In this document: positions 59,471 to 64,000 of the stretch, piece by piece | Layout: every line of letters starts with the position of its first letter | How positions within the stretch are numbered: position 1 is the first letter of the stretch | DNA from: Marinoscillum pacificum | Lineage (GTDB): Bacteria; Bacteroidota; Bacteroidia; Cytophagales; Cyclobacteriaceae | NCBI RefSeq assembly: GCF_024714495.1 | Contig: NZ_JAMZMJ010000008.1 | Location: forward strand, 62,001 to 126,000 | Length of the DNA stretch: 64,000 nucleotides | Reading direction: 5' to 3' | Notes under the pieces: generated by a model | Database searches by the model: none | The model's input: the letters and a program-made list of their open reading frames with translations, nothing else | Told to the model about the DNA's origin: nothing | Program-made: the position numbers and the translations under genes

Positions 59471-61815
59471 TCTGAGATGGATTGTACTGACCACTTAAAT
59501 CGCTCATAGTCATATGAGACATTCCAACCACTATCTCTAAATATCTCTTCTACCAAATCAGATTTAGAATTGAAATACTCCATGAGCAGTGGTATTACTT
59601 TATTTTTCAGAATATCGGCTGTATCAGTATCTGTCATAAAATATCCATGCCCGATGAGAAAGTCGGCTGACTTTTTATGATCAAAAATTCTCTTATTAAT
59701 GTGTTTAAGTAATTCTGAATCAGTATGTTCTAAGACATCATAATCAGGATAAAATCCAATAAACTGAAATCTTCTTCTTAAGGCAACATCAAGATGAGCA
59801 ATGGATTTATCCGCAGTGTTCATTGTTCCAATGAGATATAAGTTTGGCGGTATACCAAATCCTTTTTCTCCATTTGGCAATGTTATAAGAAGCTCATTAT
59901 CTGCATCTATTCTTTTGTCTTCTTCCAATAAAGTGATCAATTCACCAAAAACTCTCGAAATATTGGCTCTATTGATTTCATCAATAATTAGCACAAAGTT
60001 TTTTTTGATTTCCTGAACCTGGACTTCATTACCCTCTTTTCTTTTTTTGCGAATTAAGTCGGCCAAAGGGTTGTAATAAGGACCTAATCCAGTGGTAAAC
60101 TGACGTGTGCCATTCACTATATCTTCAAGAGTTTTTATACTTAATGTGTGTTCTGATTTACCATTTGGTTTTGTAAATGCAATGCTGTATTCACTTAAAT
60201 CAGTAATACTGTAATGAATACCAGAAGCCATTTCGATTTTTATACTTTCACCTTTTAGGTTTATAGGTTCCATGATTTCAGTGAAAACTTCCGAGAAACT
60301 CCTCCCTTTTTTTGCCGACTTGGAGGAGTTGAAATAATTATCAGAGGCCCTTTTTGCTAGCTGATAAAATATGCCCTTGTATGGAATAAACCTCAATTGA
60401 TCATTCGTGATGTCAGGGCGTATTCCGGCAATGAAATCTTCATACGAATAGTTTTGGTGGAACGTGATAAATTCAACTTGTCCAGACTCTCTCAAGCTTT
60501 TAAATGTATCCTTTCTAGTTTCTTTTTCTACTTCAAGTCCTGTCGCAATTTCAATGGCTTTGTCAATGGTAGTGTAGGTTTTTCCAGTGCCGGGAGGGCC
60601 ATATAGGATTATATTTCGTGGACCAGTATTAGGAAGGTCTGTTGTTTGAGTTTGATTTGAACCTGCAATAAATTCAATCCCAAAATAAGGTCTGAAAAGA
60701 GCGTCATTTACTTCATCAAGTTTGAAAGGTTTAATTTGTGTAATGGTACTATTGCCACTTGGGTAAATCAACTCCTGTTTGTTTCGCAATGAACTAGGAT
60801 TACTATTTATTGCTGATCGGATGTATTCTACCTCTCGATAAATCCAACCGTCTTGATTTGTAATATCTTCAGGTACATAACTCCAAGATCCCTCTTTGAC
60901 TTGAGCAATGGCTATTAATTCATTTCCACCAATGGTAATGTATACATAGTCACCCTCTTCCAGTTCATTTTTAAAAATATCAGCTTGGTTCTTACCTGTG
61001 TGCTCATGAACAACAATCCAGTGATTTTTCTTAAAGCTTTCAATTATTTCTTTACTTGTTTTAGCCTTGAAGTGTCCATGAGAAATTTTGAAAAGTTTGT
61101 GCTCTTTCAAAGGAATAGATAGGAGTTTGCTGGTTTGCGGGCTGTCATTTAGAATCAAGTCTCGGTTGTCCGAAAAAAACTCAATCATCTCTTTAAAATC
61201 AAAATCTTCAGATCCACTTTCTATTGGCCCCTTCAAATATTGTTGATCCTTATGTTTATAAATGCCATACTTTACTTTGCCGTGATAGAAATCGACAAAC
61301 ATTTGAAGTCCGGTTGATTGAGTTTCCTGTCCACGGTTATATATGGCTAGCCATAATCTATCACTACCCTGTTGACGAGCGCCCTGGAAATCCATATAAA
61401 TGGATTTTACTTTTTCCGATACTCCGCTTTTCTCTATTATTTCATGAATGAAACTCTCAATAAACTCTCTAGCAGGGTTGTGTCCATAGAATGTGATGAT
61501 TGGAAAGAAAATGGAGTAATAGTTTTTATAAGACCGGTATTGCCTTTCTTTATCTTTTTTGTGTTTTGAAACAAAGCCATCCAAGGTTTCAACATCCAAT
61601 TCTTTCCCCTGTATTAAATAATCAAGGACTTCTTTTCTTAGATCTACAATTACGCCTGATCTCCCCGTGTAGTACTCATTGACTTTATCTAATTCTTCCT
61701 TGGAAACACTATTTAATTTGGACACCAATGCTTCTTTATTCTCATAAAAGGTGGCCACTTCAGCTGAAATGTCACAAACGAGCTTTATTCCTTGATGTAC
61801 TTCCTGAATAGTCAT
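59467..61815 (-). CDS. McrB-like AAA+ GTPase with DUF3578 and EVE-like N-terminal domains
   Basis: This is a 782-residue protein. The N-terminal ~230 residues are of the MrcB/DUF3578 type (YYSIFFPIITFYGHNPAREF; ARQQGSDRLWLAIYNRG). Residues about 263-345 (HWIVVHEHTGKNQADIF ... YVYITIGGNELIAIAQVKEG) look like an EVE/PUA-type modified-base reader. The AAA+ motor has Walker A GPPGTGKT (about 404-411), Walker B FVLIIDEINRANISRVFGE and the McrB signature MNTADKSIA (about 665-673) followed by RRRF. It should recognise modified DNA and translocate, with McrC cutting. It starts 56 bases after the hsdR stop, suggesting a shared transcript. Confidence 0.9.
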   Translation of the reverse strand: MTIQEVHQGIKLVCDISAEVATFYENKEALVSKLNSVSKEELDKVNEYYTGRSGVIVDLRKEVLDYLIQGKELDVETLDGFVSKHKKDKERQYRSYKNYYSIFFPIITFYGHNPAREFIESFIHEIIEKSGVSEKVKSIYMDFQGARQQGSDRLWLAIYNRGQETQSTGLQMFVDFYHGKVKYGIYKHKDQQYLKGPIESGSEDFDFKEMIEFFSDNRDLILNDSPQTSKLLSIPLKEHKLFKISHGHFKAKTSKEIIESFKKNHWIVVHEHTGKNQADIFKNELEEGDYVYITIGGNELIAIAQVKEGSWSYVPEDITNQDGWIYREVEYIRSAINSNPSSLRNKQELIYPSGNSTITQIKPFKLDEVNDALFRPYFGIEFIAGSNQTQTTDLPNTGPRNIILYGPPGTGKTYTTIDKAIEIATGLEVEKETRKDTFKSLRESGQVEFITFHQNYSYEDFIAGIRPDITNDQLRFIPYKGIFYQLAKRASDNYFNSSKSAKKGRSFSEVFTEIMEPINLKGESIKIEMASGIHYSITDLSEYSIAFTKPNGKSEHTLSIKTLEDIVNGTRQFTTGLGPYYNPLADLIRKKRKEGNEVQVQEIKKNFVLIIDEINRANISRVFGELITLLEEDKRIDADNELLITLPNGEKGFGIPPNLYLIGTMNTADKSIAHLDVALRRRFQFIGFYPDYDVLEHTDSELLKHINKRIFDHKKSADFLIGHGYFMTDTDTADILKNKVIPLLMEYFNSKSDLVEEIFRDSGWNVSYDYERFKWSVQSISE

Positions 61816-61871
61816 TTTTTAATTACTTCTTGAAATCAGATACTTGATAAAAATTTCTAGTTAATAGCTAG

Positions 61872-64000
61872 TTATTGATTGCCTTTGGGCTTCTGTGTGA
61901 TCTTCTCATATATCTCTTTTGCCAGAACACCATAAGCTGCATTCTGAAATTCGACATCCTCCATGTATCTGGAGACTATATCATCATTTTCGGACATGCG
62001 CTGAATCATCAGGTTTTCAATAGCCTTTCTAATACCAAGCTGAAACTTATCCAGAGGATTAGCTTCTGCTGTCTGTATAATCTTTTGATCCTTGGAAGCC
62101 TTTTCACGGATCTGTTCAAAGAACAGGCGGTCTTCCTCAGAGAAGTCAGTACCAAACTTATTGTTGAGTACCTCAATGATCTCTGATAAAGGTTTTTTTG
62201 GTTCTTTCGATTTGCCCGAGCCTACTTCTGTTATTCCCTTTACTCCATAGGGTTCACCTTCTTCCATTACTATTGAGCCACTTGAAACTCGTTCAATGCG
62301 GTAGTAATGGAGGCTGACATCATCTTCAGGTTTGATGATTTCATAATCCCTTTCTCGTGGCAGATGAGGGAGTAGAAACCTGCTAAAACTGTAGAGCATT
62401 TCAAGCTCTGCATCTGCATAAGGAATGATTTGGCTTAAAAACGAGTAAGACTTGACAAATGCAGATACTTTATCTCTGAACAACTTGGCAGGCTCTTCTT
62501 CTAACGTTTTATATCTGTCAACTGCTGGCTGAATATGTTTTTGCATTCTTGCATGATCAGACGGGTTTTGCGTTTCCAGGGCTTTGTAAAATACCTGGGC
62601 AAATGCTTCCACCTCTGACCAATAGTATACCTGCATTGCGTTCAATTCATGCTTCAATGTTTCTAACAGCTGTGGGTCAGTTGTTTCCTGAAGTGAAGTT
62701 TGGTCATAGTAAGGTTTAAAGGCCTTATAAATGTCTTCTGCACTGTTGACAAAATCCAAAACAAAGGGTGTTTCTTTACCTGGACTAATCCGGTTGAGCC
62801 TTGATAGGGTTTGAACAGCCTGAACACCATCCAACCTCTTATCTACATACATGGTATGGAGTAGTGGTTGATCAAACCCCGTTTGGTACTTGTTAGCCAC
62901 CAGTAGAATCTGAAAATCGTCTGTATCGAATTTCTCAGGAAGCTGGCTTTCGCTGATGGGCTTGCCGGTAACTACATCCGTATTCATTTCTGGTTCCGAG
63001 TATTCCAGTCCTGTATCAGGGTCTTGTACTTTACCACTAAATGCTACCATTGGTCTTACATCTTCGTATCCTCGTTGTTCAATATATCGCTGAAAAGCAA
63101 GCATGTACTTTACAGCGTGGAGTCTTGAGCCTGTAACAAGCATAGCCTTAGCTTTCCCATTGATTCGATGTTTGACAGAAGCACGAAAGTGTTCGATGAT
63201 TATCTGAGTTCGTTGTTCCACATTCACTGGATGCAAGGCCATGAATTTTCCTAAAGCCTTTGCTGCTTTTTTCTGGGGAAATTCTGGGTCTTCATCTATT
63301 GCCTTAACAAGCTTGAAAAAAGTATCAAACGTTGTATAATTCTCCAGAACATTTAAAATGAATCCTTCCTGAATGGCTTGGCGCATGGAGTATACATGGA
63401 TGGCTTCATCTTTTCTACCGAATAACTGTAAGGTTTTTCCTTTAGGAGTGGCTGTGAAAGCAAAGAAGCTGATATTCTTCTGCTTACCTCTCGACTCCAT
63501 TACCTGATTCAATCGGTCTTCCCAGTCGGATTCTGCTTCTTCGGATTCTATTGTTGTTCCTGCTCCTAATATTTCTTTAAGTTCTCTGGCCGTTTCTCCT
63601 GTCTGGCTTGAATGGGCTTCATCTACAATGATTGCGTAATTCCGTTTGGCAATTTCTTCTTGCCAGGCTTTTGATGTTGCAATCTGATCTTCAGTAGCTT
63701 TACCGGAACTATCAGCTCCTGCCACTTTGAGCAATCCCTTTAAGACAAAAGGAAACTTTTGTAGTGTGGTGATAACAATTTTAGTCCCGTCAACTAGGGC
63801 TTCTGCCAACTGTTGAGAATTTTGATCTATGGCTTTAACAACACCCTGAGCATGCTCGATTTGATAAATCGCATCCTGTAGTTGTCTATCAAGGACTTTT
63901 CGGTCTGTGATAACCACTACGCAATCAAAAACCTTTTGATCATCATCTGTATGCAGGCTGGCTAAACGATGTGAAAGCCATGAAATACTGTTTGTTTTGC
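61872..64000 (-). CDS. Type I restriction endonuclease subunit R (HsdR), N-terminus beyond the window
   Basis: The frame is open to the window edge. The residues before the first in-frame GTG read KTNSISWLSHRLASLH, the helicase motif I region of HsdR, so the gene continues to the right. Visible parts: VVVITDRKVLDRQLQ (Ia), YAIIVDEAHSSQTG (motif II), FFAFTATPKG (III), LLVANKYQTGFDQP (V) and QTLSRLNRISPGK (VI). A helical C-terminal region that docks on the HsdM2S core ends IYEKITQKPKGNQ. The nuclease domain lies in the missing N-terminus. hsdM and hsdS are not in the window; they may lie to the right. Confidence 0.92.
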   Translation of the reverse strand, partial: KTNSISWLSHRLASLHTDDDQKVFDCVVVITDRKVLDRQLQDAIYQIEHAQGVVKAIDQNSQQLAEALVDGTKIVITTLQKFPFVLKGLLKVAGADSSGKATEDQIATSKAWQEEIAKRNYAIIVDEAHSSQTGETARELKEILGAGTTIESEEAESDWEDRLNQVMESRGKQKNISFFAFTATPKGKTLQLFGRKDEAIHVYSMRQAIQEGFILNVLENYTTFDTFFKLVKAIDEDPEFPQKKAAKALGKFMALHPVNVEQRTQIIIEHFRASVKHRINGKAKAMLVTGSRLHAVKYMLAFQRYIEQRGYEDVRPMVAFSGKVQDPDTGLEYSEPEMNTDVVTGKPISESQLPEKFDTDDFQILLVANKYQTGFDQPLLHTMYVDKRLDGVQAVQTLSRLNRISPGKETPFVLDFVNSAEDIYKAFKPYYDQTSLQETTDPQLLETLKHELNAMQVYYWSEVEAFAQVFYKALETQNPSDHARMQKHIQPAVDRYKTLEEEPAKLFRDKVSAFVKSYSFLSQIIPYADAELEMLYSFSRFLLPHLPRERDYEIIKPEDDVSLHYYRIERVSSGSIVMEEGEPYGVKGITEVGSGKSKEPKKPLSEIIEVLNNKFGTDFSEEDRLFFEQIREKASKDQKIIQTAEANPLDKFQLGIRKAIENLMIQRMSENDDIVSRYMEDVEFQNAAYGVLAKEIYEKITQKPKGNQ

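Overview
The window looks like a chromosomal piece of a marine or soil member of the Bacteroidota, probably Cytophagales. This is inferred from a SusC/SusD pair with a DUF6520-type small peptide, a sigma-70 paralogue of the short Bacteroidota type, AraC/SDR arrays, weak or absent Shine-Dalgarno sequences, AT-rich DNA and many intergenic repeats of the kind common in that phylum. No taxonomic marker such as rRNA is present, so the genus is not claimed.

Layout. 1-12.9 kb is housekeeping: an NlpC/P60 hydrolase, a KtrAB-type potassium uptake pair, tRNA-Ala(GGC) with three broken copies around it, an MsbA-like ABC exporter, a small P-loop kinase, a GreA/B-like protein, an FtsX/MacB-type permease, an ALDH7-type aldehyde dehydrogenase, a DegP-like protease and an Hsp20. 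tRNA-Asn(GTT) at 13.2 kb is followed by about 1 kb of decayed DNA that includes a relic of an excisionase-like gene. 14.3-29.2 kb is a stress and envelope block: a CsbD-like protein, a GH130 enzyme with two GT4 glycosyltransferases, small tandem beta-rich proteins, a transglutaminase, a frameshifted cation/proton antiporter, an SPFH protein, a YtxH-like protein, a coiled-coil lipoprotein, an AraC regulator, a fatty-acid desaturase with pyrophosphatase, and a bestrophin. 29.7-35.2 kb is an accessory island with an excisionase-like protein, a VapE-type ATPase, an unrecognised 256-residue protein, a DUF5675 protein, two holin/spanin-like membrane proteins, a Cas2/SinR-like protein and a DUF6943-like protein. 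No integrase is visible.

35.6-42.2 kb holds AraC regulators alternating with SDR/NmrA oxidoreductases, plus a broken DinB gene. 42.8-47.4 kb looks like a cold-response locus: a sigma-70 paralogue and a cold-shock protein on one strand, and a probable operon of desaturase, DEAD-box helicase, small basic protein and cold-shock protein on the other. 48.4-55.9 kb is a nutrient or redox cluster: a MauE/DoxX-like membrane protein, a DUF6520-like two-cysteine peptide, SusD, SusC and a TlpA-like protein whose active site is CxxS. 55.9-57.6 kb is repeat-rich and contains what looks like the 5' part of a group II intron. The right edge is a defence region: a small XRE regulator, McrC, McrB and the C-terminal part of a type I restriction HsdR that runs off the window.

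The signals I find most worth following are: the 29.7-34.7 kb cassette; the two-cysteine peptide and redox/SusCD cluster; and short GC-rich words that sit inside broken tRNA genes, in hairpin loops and inside longer repeats. A repeat of a related kind appears in frame inside susC.
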